Numbered from the stretch's first letter, positions 10,837-21,761 are shown. The stretch is 64,000 bases of DNA from Siphonodentalium dalli (GCA_032622095.1 CP136068.1:118471509-118535508), one strand, 5' to 3'. Notes: generated from the letters alone by a model not told the origin. Program-made: numbers and translations.

Positions 10837-11800
10837 TTAGCGGCATCGATTCGGATCCAATAACGTTTGCTCCACAGAATCTGTAGCGGTCTCTCTTTGA
10901 CCCCTACCCACTACTGGTGGTTGATAAGAATGAGCCACCCTTGATCGAGCCCCGGAATACAAATGTTCTGACCGACTAGAATATGTTTCTGTTGGATTTG
11001 CCGAATAGGTGGATTGACTTTCAGCTGAACGATGCATCGACTGACGTGAAGGAACTCTGGGGGAAGGATGGCTGCTCGTCTGATATGGTGAGTGGCGCAT
11101 TGATGACTTCCTTAAAGGAGGATGGCCATATGGGGCGGGTGCCCTGGAGTCCCGTCGTCCATGATCTCTGGAAATTCGAGGTGAGTGGCACCTATCTGGT
11201 GGCTGACGAGAAGCGTCCTGTGGTTGTCGAGATTCTCTGTGAGATGAACGACTGCGGGACGCACTTCGTCGTTGGTGTGAACGAGACCAGTTCCTATCGA
11301 CTTCAGAGTGTGGCCGCAATGGTCAAGCTGAAGAGGAAAACATCGAGGCAGAAGTAATGGAAGACGTATGACTGGTTGGTTTGGAAAGAAGAGACTGTTC
11401 ACGGTTAAGCGGTCTGGAGGACTGAGAAGATGACTGCGTTGAAGGTGGTGGCTTTGATGATGAAGGCGCGGATGTGCCGGTAGGATTTCTATCCCCTATA
11501 TCCTTTCTTGGAGAGGAAGAGACTTCATAGATTATGGAGGTGTGTTCTCCAGAAACTGTAGCTTCTGGTCCACGCAGGCGTCTTGTAGATACTCTGTTTG
11601 CCGTCAAGGCTAGGAAGGTGGTCTTCTATCCAGCGATCAGACAGCAATAGTTGAGCATCCTGTCTGCATCGGGTAATCCAACGAGCATTTTTCTGATATA
11701 CCGCCAGCCGGTATTGCATTAAAGTAAGGTCCTCAATATGAGGGGCATGCAAATTATTATAAAATCCAATCTCGTTAAACAGGGTGGTAACATCCATCAA
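10837..11800 (-). pseudogene. N-terminal and Ser/Arg/Pro-rich part of the TatD-associated gene
   Basis: ATG at 11798-11800 opens a helical stretch (MMDVTTLFNEIGFYNN..., rich in Leu, Arg and Trp). A frameshift near 11525-11607 then moves to the frame shared with the fingers and the nuclease. That frame encodes a Ser/Pro/Thr-rich and then Ser/Arg/His-rich disordered region (motifs such as SRSRSSHRESRQ). TGA at 11323-11325 and a stop at 10837 break it; several more stops follow between 10837 and 10573. I do not recognise the N-terminal domain. The order is helical domain, RS-rich linker, C2H2 pair, TatD. Confidence 0.5.
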
Positions 11801-13163
11801 CGAATGGTTGCGGCAGGCCTTCTGGACTCCCTCCGTAAGGGGAGGAGATCAAGGTAATCAGACAATCTTGAGAATACAGTGCAACAAAGGCTGGAAACTT
11901 CATTTAAAGAAGAATAGCATACACAGTAAGCACAGCATGCAGATAATCCAAAGATAAAGATGCCCGGTTTCGATTAGGACCAAGTTCTTAAAGAATAAAA
12001 CTGGACACCTAAACAAGAAAGACGCAGACCTATTGATTAAGATTAACTACTAATTTCCAAATGTGACATCTTGATATTATAATAATGTTGGAAAGAATGT
12101 AAAGCTGGCTACTTTGTGAAGACGGAGAGAAAGAAAGGTATACCAAGATTTTGCTGCCCCAGTGTCTGCGGAATCTGGTCAGATAACGAACATATATTTC
12201 ATATTCTGACTGATGCAAGCAAATGCGACGGAAATGTGTATTCTGAAGTTGCTGTGGTAACCAGGGTGGAGACTGAAAAAAGAGGAAAATGTCTCAACAG
12301 CTTTGCTGCCCGGTCTACCTAATCACGATCAGATAAACTTTGTTAGTTTCCCACAAAATGTCAATGGAAATGTAGTCCAATCTGACAACTGATTTAAATC
12401 TGCAAACTCATCAGCCATCAACAGGAATACAGTCAATAATCAACAGCCGACATTGAAGCTTCATACTCAGCATATTTCAGCGAACTGCTGTCTTTGAAAT
12501 CACCGGCTTTCTTACGTCTGCAGATTTGGATACTGGTGAACAACGATGCTCTTCTTCAAGAAGCAAGTGATACCATGATCTGTGATCAGCGTGAAGGAGC
12601 GTCCGGATTACAACAGAGACTGTGGTACACGTGAAGATTTTAATAGGAAGTTGAACAATCTTCTTTAACGATGCTGATGCTTTTCCAGTTATCTTGCGGA
12701 TATCTGGATGGTGGATTACTCTTGTGACGGACGTGGGGTGTTACACTGTGTGTGGGATGTCTGAGGATTTGGTGTTCTTGAACTCCTTAGGATTCTTGTG
12801 GAAAGACGAGAAGACTTATGAAACCTTCGTGTGTTCGAGTCTGAAAGGCAAAGGCATCTTTAAGGGCCCATTCCACCTCTATTCATGGAGACAGTATATA
12901 AAAATAAGATTAGTACGTATCAGACCGTTCGAATTGCAATGTTTTCGTATTACTGATTGTTTGCGAATAAACCTCTATCATGTATTACCGGTCCAGTGTT
13001 AATTTCCGTTTATCCCATTAAATGATAGCAAACCTGACGATCAGGCGTTACCCGTTTCATTCTTACCTAGCCTATCCTAACCCATAAACTCGCTCCGATT
13101 TATTTGGTTACAAGCTTTGCCAGTCCACTGGAATAACATGCCAGGAAATTTACTGAACCAACC
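11801..13163. other. no gene recognised; flank between two minus-strand relics
   Basis: Weak repeats only, for example TTTGCTGCCC at 12150 and 12302. The 3' LTR of the Gypsy-like element to the right should lie here, but I could not define it. Confidence 0.35.
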
Positions 13164-13397
13164 TCAAATCTGGGGTTTTCCGCTTTGGTTTATACAGTTC
13201 CGACAACTGTAAATATCTAGATGTTTCGCGTCTTCTTCGGAGATCCGCACGCAAGGCCCATGAAACCATTCTTCGCAGGTGTTACACTGAATCATAAATG
13301 TTCCTTTATCGGGTTTTCTACAGAAACAATATTCCGAGCGTGTTTTTGTTCCCAAGATGGGTAGTCCCTTGCGGATGGTTTTTATCCACGTTGGCAT
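13164..13397 (-). pseudogene. PHD finger at the C-terminal end of the integrase polyprotein
   Basis: Counting from MPTW, the zinc ligands are C24, C26, C38, C41, H46, C49, C65 and C68, the full C4HC3 PHD pattern. Y23, M35 and W44 (in YCFC, FMIQC and EEWFH) sit where KDM7/PHF8- and CXXC1-type PHD fingers place the cage residues that read H3K4me3. The frame continues upstream without a stop to at least 13445, where it abuts the end of the integrase frame with a frameshift, so it was probably one protein. Such a reader could steer integration to active promoters, as chromodomains steer chromoviruses; this role is inference. All ligands are intact here although the element is dead. Confidence 0.72.
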
Positions 13398-13414
13398 CTT
13401 ACCTTTGTGTTTCC

Positions 13415-14163
13415 TTAACCGGGCAGGCAGAAGACGACTAACGATGTTTGATCCTTTACCTCGTACAAAAAAGGTGATAATTTCTGCATGATTATCTTCG
13501 GCCCCTGGCAGTTTGGACTCACCTTTTTCCCCTTTCCTTTCAGGACTGATGAGTAACTGTCCACAATTTCGCCCAAACTATACCCATTATCCACACAAGT
13601 CTTTAGCCAAAGTGGGATTTCTCGATTCTGGCATAGCTTCATCTTGTCGTGATTATTGACGAATTGGGCCTTTTGCAGTCTCATATTATACAAGAATGGT
13701 GTTATCTTGTCGACCGCAATCCCCGGGACTTTCCAAACCGGATACAGCTTCTTGAGTTTTCCCTTTATGACGGCTGTGTCCAAAATATATACTAATCCCC
13801 CGGGATCACATACCTTCTGTAATATTTTGGTGTCATAATCCCTCTTCATTTTCTTCTGCGTTGTTACCAGAGTTTTTCTTGCTATATCGTGAGCCTCTCT
13901 GATCTTCCTACTTAAGACCTTTAAATATTCTTGGACTTCTTCTCCCGGGCTGGGGTCTCCGAACATTAATGCAGCTGGATGGTTCACTTCCCTCCCCAAT
14001 ATTAACTAGTTTGGTGTAAATCCTGTGGATCGATTTACTGATGACCGCAGTGCCCCAGATATCTGAGAAACATACTTGTCCCATTAATTTGGGCATTTTT
14101 CAACGAAGCATCTCACCGCTGCCATCTAGGTCTTGTTAGGATTTTCACATTGCCCATTCGCAG
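13415..14163 (-). pseudogene. integrase, end of catalytic core plus C-terminal domain
   Basis: NGQCE (14144-14158) is the conserved motif around the last residue of the DDE triad; the Glu codon is 14144-14146. Downstream in the same frame are VSQISGALRSSVNRSTGF, LGREVNHPAALMFGDP, AHDIARKTL, KRDYDTK, the GGLVYILD strand of the C-terminal domain and REIPLWLK. Three in-frame stops (TAG, TAA, TAG) fall within the first 65 codons. The end of the frame holds a second, partly repeated stretch (QKLSPFLYEV beside DKITPFLYNM), so a small internal duplication is likely. The first two catalytic Asp are gone. Confidence 0.8.
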
Positions 14164-14167
14164 ATGG

Positions 14168-14195
14168 CCTATAGCCTATAGCCTATAGCCTATAG
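14168..14195. repeat. CCTATAG x4 at the pol deletion junction
   Basis: Four perfect 7-bp units lie between the piece of pol and the NGQCE motif, where about 2-3 kb of pol is missing. A repair-associated origin is possible. Confidence 0.8.
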
Positions 14196-14470
14196 ACCGT
14201 GGCCTCTCTTGAATTTGATGTATCTATGTGAAGTGTTGACGAGACAGATCACTGGGGATTTCTCGGCACTATGCACAGTTCTTGGAATGATTATAATGGC
14301 CTGATTCGTTCCTTCCAGGATGTATGGTTTGAGATTTTCATCCATGGAACTCTGGCATAAGCACCCTTGTCCCGGGGGTACCACTGTTGTTTTGGAAACT
14401 CGTACTGGGATTTGTCCATAATGGACAGAATCTCCTAAGCATTTCATTCTGACAGTGATTTCATCCAACT
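14190..14470 (-). pseudogene. pol region between protease and reverse transcriptase
   Basis: Frame reading VRMKCLGDSVHYGQIPVRVS, then VPPGQGCLCQ and the hydrophobic AIIIIPRTVH. Gypsy-type pol proteins carry this type of domain just after the protease. It overlaps the protease frame by about 25 bp with a frameshift, and ends at the CCTATAG repeat. Confidence 0.55.
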
Positions 14471-14788
14471 GGATGGTGCTCTGCTCCAGGTTATAATTCC
14501 AAAATGTTTTCTCATGAAATCCAATCCCAAGAGCAAATCATCGGCCACGGGTGCAACATATAATGGGTGGTTGAATGTTTTCCCACCAATTAGTAATTTG
14601 GTCGACTGGGTAATCCACACATTCATGCATAAATCCCTGCCTGTTGTATGTATCCTCGCCCTTTTATGGATGTTAAGCTGTTGATCCAGCCTATGGAAGG
14701 CCTTATCAGATATTATGGTTACTTCGGCAGCACTATCCACAACAGCATTCAGTCTGCTACCATTGATCTCTACTGGGATGTAAAACAT
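14444..14788 (-). pseudogene. retropepsin of Gypsy-like element 2
   Basis: Active-site motif VDSAAEVTII at residues 17-26, followed about 60 residues later by LLLGLDFMRKHFGI. The 115-codon length is normal for a retropepsin. It has the same DSAA/DSSA-type active site as the protease at 1-740, but the sequence differs clearly, so this is a different family. Confidence 0.8.
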
Positions 14789-14863
14789 GGTCCCCCTCTT
14801 TACTTGTTGGATGGTAAAGTCAACTATCTACTCCTCTTCATGGTTCAATATCCCGGGAGATAG

Positions 14864-15449
14864 TTCACTAGGATGAGTTATTCCCATCTCCGGTGAATCT
14901 TCAATATCTGTTTCACCGTGATCATCTGAATTCCAGATCTCTTTCGTCCTAGCACTTGTTTGACTGGTGGGGGGTCCCCTCATGATCTTTTCTGGCATAA
15001 TCAAGTCGCATTCCTCGTCTGATACAATTCCTCCTCAGTCATCGACTGGTTTTCCACGACTTGGTCCACATGTTTCCCAGCCACATGTTTAATATATTTT
15101 GTCTGCCGTTTCACTTGTCGGTTTTTCCTTTGTTTCCTCCCTACTCCACTTTCTGTTTCCGTCGTTAGGGTTCAAGATAGGCATACCTCTCCCACCCATT
15201 TGATAAGCAGGTTTAGCATCGGATAACGATGCATAGTCCTGTTGCACCAAGGGGCTAGGGCGATTGGGTGTGCCTACCTTGTTCCGTGGCCTATTCACAA
15301 CTGTTTTGAACTCACTGCCTGTTTGGTTAGAGTCAACATCGAATGTCGATGCCTTGAACTCTTGTTCCCCGGGCTATAGGTTCTATATTTTGGTTGTGAA
15401 CTACCCTTTTGACTTACGGTGGAGTTCCCGCGTTCCGAAGTGTTCGTTT
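14864..15449 (-). pseudogene. gag-protease linker remnant
   Basis: Charged frames, such as 15089-15298 (GNRKWSREETKEKPTSETAD), with stops. No domain recognised. It joins the gag end across the inserted repeat at 15450-17261. Confidence 0.4.
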
Positions 15450-17261
15450 TATACCCCCCGCAACGAAGTTAGGGTGGGGTATACTGGAGTCAGCTTGTCC
15501 GTCCGCCAGGCCGTCCGTCCGTCCGTGGACACAAATTTGTCCGGAGTTTTTCTCAGTCGTTTTTTTTTATCAATTTCCGTGAAACTTGGCACAGACATCA
15601 ACCACCATGGGAACCTGTGCACCTGCGATTATGACGTCTGCCGGACTTTATTTTGTGGAGTTATCCAGGTTGGGGCGATTACATACTAATGTAATCGATT
15701 ACGATTACAATTACTTTTGATTTACATGATTATGATTACGATTACTGATTACATTTTTTCAAATGTAATCGATTACGATTACAATTACTTTAGTAAATGT
15801 AATCGATTACTTTTTGATTACATCTGATTACAATTGTTGGTTTCCAACCATTTTGTTCGCATAGGAATACATAATGATATAATTCAAATTAACTTGTCTA
15901 ATATGATTGAATAAAGACATCACTGCATAACATGGAAACAAGAAACGACCGAAACAATAGAAAGATGCAAGCAAAAAACTTGTTTTTACATTTACATGTA
16001 TTGGAAAGGTTTCATCATGAAGTTATGCACCAACTTATTGGGAATACATTATATTTTATTTGTATTTATTTATGAAAATAATTTTTAATATATTTTTAAT
16101 TTTCTTACATGCATTCAAACGAACGCATAATATTTATGAAAATATCACCAGAAACAATTATAAAATATTTGCATGTTCTGTTAGATTCAATTCCCAACAC
16201 AATGAAGATAACATTAAGATTTATTTGATGATCATACGTTGTTAATCCTGATGAGGATTAAATTAGACTTAACTCCATGGGTGCAGTAAATGACAAACCA
16301 GCTAATTAGGTCTACCGATGTACTTCACACCTTCTTTGTTCAGTTAATTAGCCCTATTGTACCAGTGTGACTTTACAGCCACTGTCTGCAGCAGTCCCAA
16401 TTCAATTTAATCTTAATTGAAGTTGGCTACCCTATTTATTCATATTAGAAAATTTCATTTGTCTGTATCACAAGTTTATTGCTATTCATGCTGTATTCAA
16501 CAATTGTGTGTTGTTATCTGTGTCCACTGCCAGAATGTACATACACACTGCACCACTAACATAAGACATGACAAAATTGTATTAAGTTTATAATATGTTG
16601 TATGTATCTTTGCACACTCCATAGTACCACATTATGAGACTATGAGTATCCAATAGCCATCCATATGGATATTTTAGTAAAAGTAATCAAAAAGTAATCA
16701 AAATGTAATCATGATTACAGGTACATTTGAAAGTAATCGATTACGATTACGATTACTTGTAATCAAGAAATGTCATGATTACTGATTACAGATGATTACT
16801 CCAAATTGTGTAATCAATTACTTTGATTACAATTACTGATTACGATTACCCCAACCCTGGAGTTATCCCCCTTTTTCGACTTAGAAATGTTTTTGCAACA
16901 TGCATAATTTTGTTCGAGCTTTTATTCCTACATTTTTCGGTCAATGTTTTTTAATCTTGGCACTGATATTTAGTAACATGGGAACCTGTGCACCTGCGAT
17001 TATGACGGCTGTCCGACATTTTTTGTGTGGAGTTATTCCCCTTTTTCGACTTAGAATTTTGTTTGCAACATGCATAATTTTGTCCAAGCTTTTATTCCTA
17101 CATTTTTCGGTCAATAGGTTTAATATTATGGTTATGGTTGTACACCTGCAATGGGAACTGTTATTTTATTATTTTAACTAAATGTTTACTGACATGTGAA
17201 AAATCTTGGTATTTTAAAAACAGGGGTGTATCCGTAGTCCCATTGGGACAGTCACACCTCT
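15450..17261. mobile_element. TATACCCC-family dispersed repeat, copy 1, split by a hAT element
   Basis: Opens with a hairpin, TATACCCCCCGCAACGAAGT to GGGTATA (15450-15483), then CGTCCGTCC and a unit of roughly 185 bp. The unit carries GAACCTGTGCACCTGCGATT and TTATCCCCCTTTTTCGACTT, and it recurs after the hAT insertion (16870-17120). A second copy of the family lies at 25411-25970. It sits inside gag of Gypsy-like element 2. Confidence 0.75.
15666..16859. mobile_element. non-autonomous hAT element, 1194 bp, perfect 8-bp target duplication
   Basis: The ends CAGGTTGGGG and CCCCAACCCTG are flanked by GAGTTATC at 15658-15665 and 16860-16867. An 8-bp duplication with a CAGGG-like TIR is the hAT signature. 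Subterminal regions are packed with TAATCGATTACGATTACAAT-type words on both sides (15680-15830, 16680-16855). No transposase is seen in the AT-rich centre. Removing it restores the TATACCCC repeat unit. Confidence 0.88.
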
Positions 17262-17269
17262 AGTTCTCT

Positions 17270-18617
17270 TTGTATGGGCCTCCATTGATTCGGGTCGTTT
17301 CTAGGCCTCGTTGGACGACCCGCTCTCGTTTAAATATTCGTTCTCATTGAACGATACCTTTTTCGAGAATCGTTCTCATTGAACGATACCTTTTTCGAGA
17401 ACTTTTCCTGTTGCTGGTTCTGTTGTTGGTTCTGTGGACAGAAAGCTCGCAAATGGCCCGGTTTTTGACACTTGAAACAAACCGGTTCACTATATCGTCT
17501 ATGCGAAGGGCTTCTTGACCTCTCTCGAAAGTTGGATTGATTCCTGAACCTTCACCTTTCTTCAATAAATCCGAGAATTTTCTCGATACTTGTGGCCATC
17601 TTGTCCGCAGAGGTATTCAAGCCCCCCACTGTGCTCTCTAGAGAGCTCACTCTGGCTTTCACATCCGATGTCTGGCTTTTGGTTGAGTCCCATTCCTTGG
17701 TTGTTTCACCCTTGCCCCATGAAATGGAATCATTTGAGGTACCGGTATTGAGGGAGCTATTTGTTCTCCTGGACCTGTCGTATCGGGAGTCATTCTTGGG
17801 GCTCTCCGACCTCCAATTCCGGTCATACCTGGAATCATTTCTTCTCCCGGTTCTTCGGCCCCCATAATTTCTATCCCGATATACTTGGCTTATTCGGGCC
17901 TCATCAGAATCTTCGTCCGAGTCAAACCAGGTGGCCTTTACAGGCTTTACTTCCCTGTTCAAATTTCGCCCATAGATGGCTTGGGTTGTCTGTTGGTAGA
18001 CTTGCGCCTTTTTCCATGGCCAGTTTAATGGTCGGTTGTGCGGAAGTGGCAACATGTTGCCCTGTTTCCTTATCTAGTAGTCCCTGTCAAAATTTAAGGA
18101 CTGCTTGCCTTTGCTGGACTACCCCCGGCGCATCAATAAAGGCCTGGATGGACAGTTTTTGGACCATGTCTGCCAAATCCTCCAGAGACTCCTCTGATTG
18201 TTGTCTAGCCACCGAGAGATCCGTCTGTGCCTTTTCAGGACGGTCATGTTCCTCATACAGACTTCGGAGTTCCCTCAGAAGTTTGTTATAGGTCATGTCC
18301 TCCTGGCGGTCAACCGTAGCACAAAATTCTGCCGCCCTCCCGTCCAAACACCAGACCAGTTTCTCTTTCTTTTCTTCATCGTCCCAGTTCTGGCGCTGGG
18401 CGAAAGGCACAAACCGCTTATCAAATACCATCCACATGGAGTTCCCGTCGAACTTCAGTCGGGATGTTATCATTTCAACCCTTTGCCGATCGCTTCTGTC
18501 ATATCTTCTGTCATTTCGTTCCTCCGCATATCTTTCCCGGTCATCATACCGTCTCCTGGGTTCAACCTCCTCTAGCACCCTATGTGGTGATGGAGGTAGT
18601 ACAGGGGGTGCTTGCAC
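17270..18617 (-). pseudogene. gag of Gypsy-like element 2
   Basis: Capsid region in 18087-18617, with MVFDKRFVPFAQRQNWDDEE, LVWCLDGRAAEF and QQSEESLEDLADMVQKL typical of retrotransposon gag. After a frameshift, an Arg/Ser/Asp-rich stretch with repeated NDSRYDR (17552-18055) follows. After another frameshift comes the knuckle CFKCQKPGHLRAFC (17438-17479, CX2CX4HX4C) followed by a Gln/Asn run. Stops (TAA, TGA) also lie at about 18620-18640. Confidence 0.8.
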
Positions 18618-18641
18618 AATGCACAGTCTGGTTCAACAGGT

Positions 18642-19087
18642 TTACCACTGGATTAGGCTGGTACATACTTGGGGGATTGACTCCATAGGGGGAGGGCGTC
18701 TAACAGTTTGTGGAGGAATGTGGGTTGGACATATTGGCATTTCCGGTCCTGCCTTTGATCGCTCAAAGTTCTCCCTATCTTTTCTGCGTTGATCTTTCTG
18801 GCCTCTTAACTGTTCTTCATAATCCCGTGCTTGCTTCTTTAGGTCTCTTTTCAGGGAAATATTTTCCTCTTCCATCAATGTCTAATGTCTGGTCTGAAGT
18901 CTAACATCCCTTCAATCTGGGCGCATATTTGGGGAGATATAATGTGAGCTAATGCCTTCACATTTTCAATGTCACCTACCTCCTCCCTATGCCGCATGAT
19001 CTTCCCCGCCGACTTCTCCCCTATACCCACTATACTACATAAATCTTCGTGGGTACAACAATTAATGGGAACTGGGTCGGTTGCCAT
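18642..19087 (-). pseudogene. gag N-terminus with helix-hairpin-helix motif and coiled coil
   Basis: ATG at 19085-19087. Residues 8-48 carry a ComEA-like HhH pattern (INCCTHEDL, VGIGEKSAGKIMRHREEVG, IENVKAL), a non-specific DNA-binding fold unusual in gag. The frame stops at 18875-18877. The next frame starts EEENISLKRDLKKQARDYEE, a Lys/Glu-rich coiled coil, then a Pro-rich stretch that leads into the capsid region. The shift between them is probably a mutation. Confidence 0.55.
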
Positions 19088-20197
19088 TTCTTACATTCAC
19101 CTATGATTTATAATAATTAAACGGGTTTTCTGCTTTTTAACTTATTAGCCAAGTGTGACAAATCTTGATTGCTAGTTTGGAATAATTGTCTCGCGTTACC
19201 TCTTTAGTGACCTATCAATCAAACGGACTTTCCGCGTTAATTTATCGATAAGTGCAACAATGGAATCACGCTATGGTGTTATTTATGTGGATTATTCAAT
19301 AAACGGAATGTCCGCGTTAATGATCGGCTAAGTGTAACACCTGTACGACGATGGCATTTAATGGAATAATAATCTTATACTATTCGCCATTAAATTAATA
19401 CACTCCATATAATAATCTATACTATGTTGTACCAGAACAAACTTCCGAACAGAACAAAACTTAAATACAGATATATATACTAATTATGAAAAACAATTAT
19501 CACACAAAAATCACAAACTGCCCTTTAAAACAGGCTAATAAATAATTTACTACACATAAATTACTTGAATATTATTTAAATTTATATATCAACTACAATT
19601 ACACAGATTAAGCGATATACATTAAACTCTCTATCTCAAGTTCATTTATCTGTTCCGTAACAGATTGACTGGCCGAAATATAGATGTTACAGATTGTAAC
19701 TTTCAATTATTTTAATCAGCTTCCTAAGTAACTAACTTATCGGGATAGCCGATTTATTGGAAGGTATTAAGTCAATGTGTATTTAACTTAAACGGGAAGA
19801 GATAAGCTTAATCAATAATTGAGAGGAATCCGAGAAAACGGCATGATTAGAGTGGAAGTTCATGGTATACTTGACATGTCCAGTGGATGCACATCAATAC
19901 TAGTAGGGTTATATGATTAATATAATATGTGAATCTAATTACCTCTGCATTCTGTTCAGTTCACAATTTATAATCAGTTATTTAACTTATTTTGATCAAA
20001 ATCAAAAGATAATTAAGACAAATAAACAAATTCAACAAATGAAAATAACCAAGATTTAGTAAATAATTTGATAATGGCTATTTATGTGAACTGGACAGCT
20101 TATACATATACATACAATAACAACAATATTCAGCTGAAAATTTGATTTATACTGGCACAGTTATATCGCGCACAAAAACACAGATTACGCGGGTGTG
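19088..20197. other. retroelement leader with repeated motif, then AT-rich sequence
   Basis: AAACGG...TCCGCGTTAAT...GATAAGTG/GCTAAGTGTAACA recurs at 19119, 19221 and 19301. It may be LTR or leader sequence of Gypsy-like element 2. The rest holds nothing I can identify. Confidence 0.4.
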
Positions 20198-20205
20198 GTC
20201 ATGAA

Positions 20206-21753
20206 CAGGGATGGGGTAATTGTAATTTGTAATTGTAATTGATTGTAATTAATTACATTTTTTCAAGTAATTGCATGTAATTGGTAATTGAGTTTATTCT
20301 CAATTACATGTAATTGCAATTGTAATTGGTTAGGATGTAATTGTAATTGTAATTAGGGTCTTAATTTCAATTACTTCAAAATCACAGGTACTTGTTTCTT
20401 CTCAAAGTTCTCTTTCATGATTCATCCAATGGTTTCTTCAAATGTTTTTTTTCTCCAAATTTCAAAGCGTAAGACTGGTGACTGGCTATCACTATGTTGT
20501 CACAACACTGAGTCTTTATCCACTGTGTCTCAATTGTGAATTCAGTTGACACCTCCTGTTTGTTTGCTTAAGCATTGGTTAACCTTTGAGGTAGAAGCCT
20601 ACTAGAAGGCTTGTTTTGATCAATACAATGAGAAACCAACTTCAAATAATTGACAATAGATCACTATAATATATCACTCTTTACTTATGATCATGTTTCG
20701 TTATCTCCATCTGTTATGGTAGAAATTCATACCAACGATTGCTAATCTGGCAGCATTTTAATTTGCAGAAAGACACACCGTGTCCTATGAAAGCGAAGTG
20801 CAAACTTTGCCCAACTACAATATCCAGTTCCAAAAAAGTTACCTCCAATTTTGTGACACATCTGAAGGTAAGTTTCCATTTCTATGTATTAGTTTTGTTT
20901 AATTCCATTGACATATAAATTCAGTCATATGGTGGTATTGGTATATGCATTGTTTATTGTCCCTTCTAATTTGCAACTGAATGACAAAGTGGGGACAAAT
21001 CCCTGCCTCAATAATCCCCCAATTAGCACTGTCTAGTGGCGGCATTGTGTTACCATTAAGCTGGTGGCCACAAAGGCTAATTAAGTTTATGACTCTAATT
21101 AACAATCAGAGTGTTGATTATCTCATTGTCCTTTACAATTGGCCTGGCTGTGTGTCTGACTTACTGAGATAGTCTTATTCCCTTAATAATTAAATGATGG
21201 ATACATGTGTGTTACTAAAAATTATTTTCATTTTATAGCGAAAGCATCAAGATGTCTATGAATCCACAAGCACCATCAGCAAGTGATCAACAACCTACTA
21301 GGATCTTTCAGTATGCAAAAACATCGGTCAAGAATGCCAAAGCATTGAATATAGTTAGCAAAGTTCATAAATCTCTGATACCATTCCAATTTCTAGAAGA
21401 TCAACCCGACTACAAGCTGCCAATGCAACACGCTGGAATTGCCAGCTATAAATCATGATTCGCTCAGTTCTACGAACACCTACACTGTACCAAGTGTGCT
21501 TCACTGTGTATTTCATCTTGCTTGTATTAAATTTATGTTTTGTTATCAAATAGAGTTTATATAAATAAAAAAGTGTTCCTACTTCAATGATGTGCTGAAA
21601 TGTAATTGTAATTGTAATTGAATTACATTTCAAAGTAATTGTAATTGTAATTAATTACATTGTGAAATAGATGTAATGGGAATTGTAATTGAAAAATGTT
21701 GAAGTAATTGTAATTGTAATTAATTACATTCACAAGTAATTGCCCCAAGCCTG
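20206..21753 (+). mobile_element. hAT element, 1548 bp, perfect 8-bp target duplication
   Basis: GTCATGAA at 20198-20205 and 21754-21761 flanks the ends CAGGGATGGGGTAATTG and CAATTACTTG...CCCCAAGCCTG-type. Subterminal zones are dense in TGTAATTGTAATTG words (20215-20360, 21600-21745). The words differ from those of the hAT at 15666 (TGATTACGATTACC), so the two belong to related but separate subfamilies. It retains BED-finger exons but no transposase catalytic core. Confidence 0.88.
20769..21286 (+). pseudogene. BED zinc finger of hAT transposase, split by an intron
   Basis: Exon 20769-20867 follows an acceptor (TTTGCAG) and ends at a donor (AAG|GTAAGT). The next exon starts at 21239 after TTTTATAG. 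Joined in phase 0, the frame reads CKLCPTT...NFVTHLK then RKHQDVYES, giving CX2C...HX4H, a BED finger as found at the N-terminus of hAT transposases. It stops at 21284-21286. A +1 frame continues with KTSVKNAKALNIVSKVHKSL, LIPFQFLED, similar in style to the region after the BED domain, so a frameshift is likely. The intron is inferred from signals and the restored motif. Confidence 0.65.
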
Positions 21754-21761
21754 GTCATGAA

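Larger units (their letters stand above)
13164..19087 (-). mobile_element. Gypsy-like retrotransposon 2, deleted and nested
   Basis: Minus-strand order: HhH and coiled-coil leader, gag with CCHC knuckle, protease, a short piece of pol, end of the integrase core, integrase C-terminus, PHD finger. Reverse transcriptase, RNase H and the first two integrase catalytic residues are missing, apparently by one deletion near 14165-14195. A TATACCCC-family repeat (15450-17261) interrupts it between the knuckle and the protease. Stops and frameshifts occur in every part, so it is dead. Confidence 0.8.

Noticed and set aside
10837-11402. Plus-strand ORFs opposite the RS-rich region (10983-11357)
   Set aside because: Antisense of a biased coding region; no features of their own.
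17761-18792. Plus-strand ORFs of 125-176 codons
   Set aside because: Antisense shadows of the gag frames on the minus strand.
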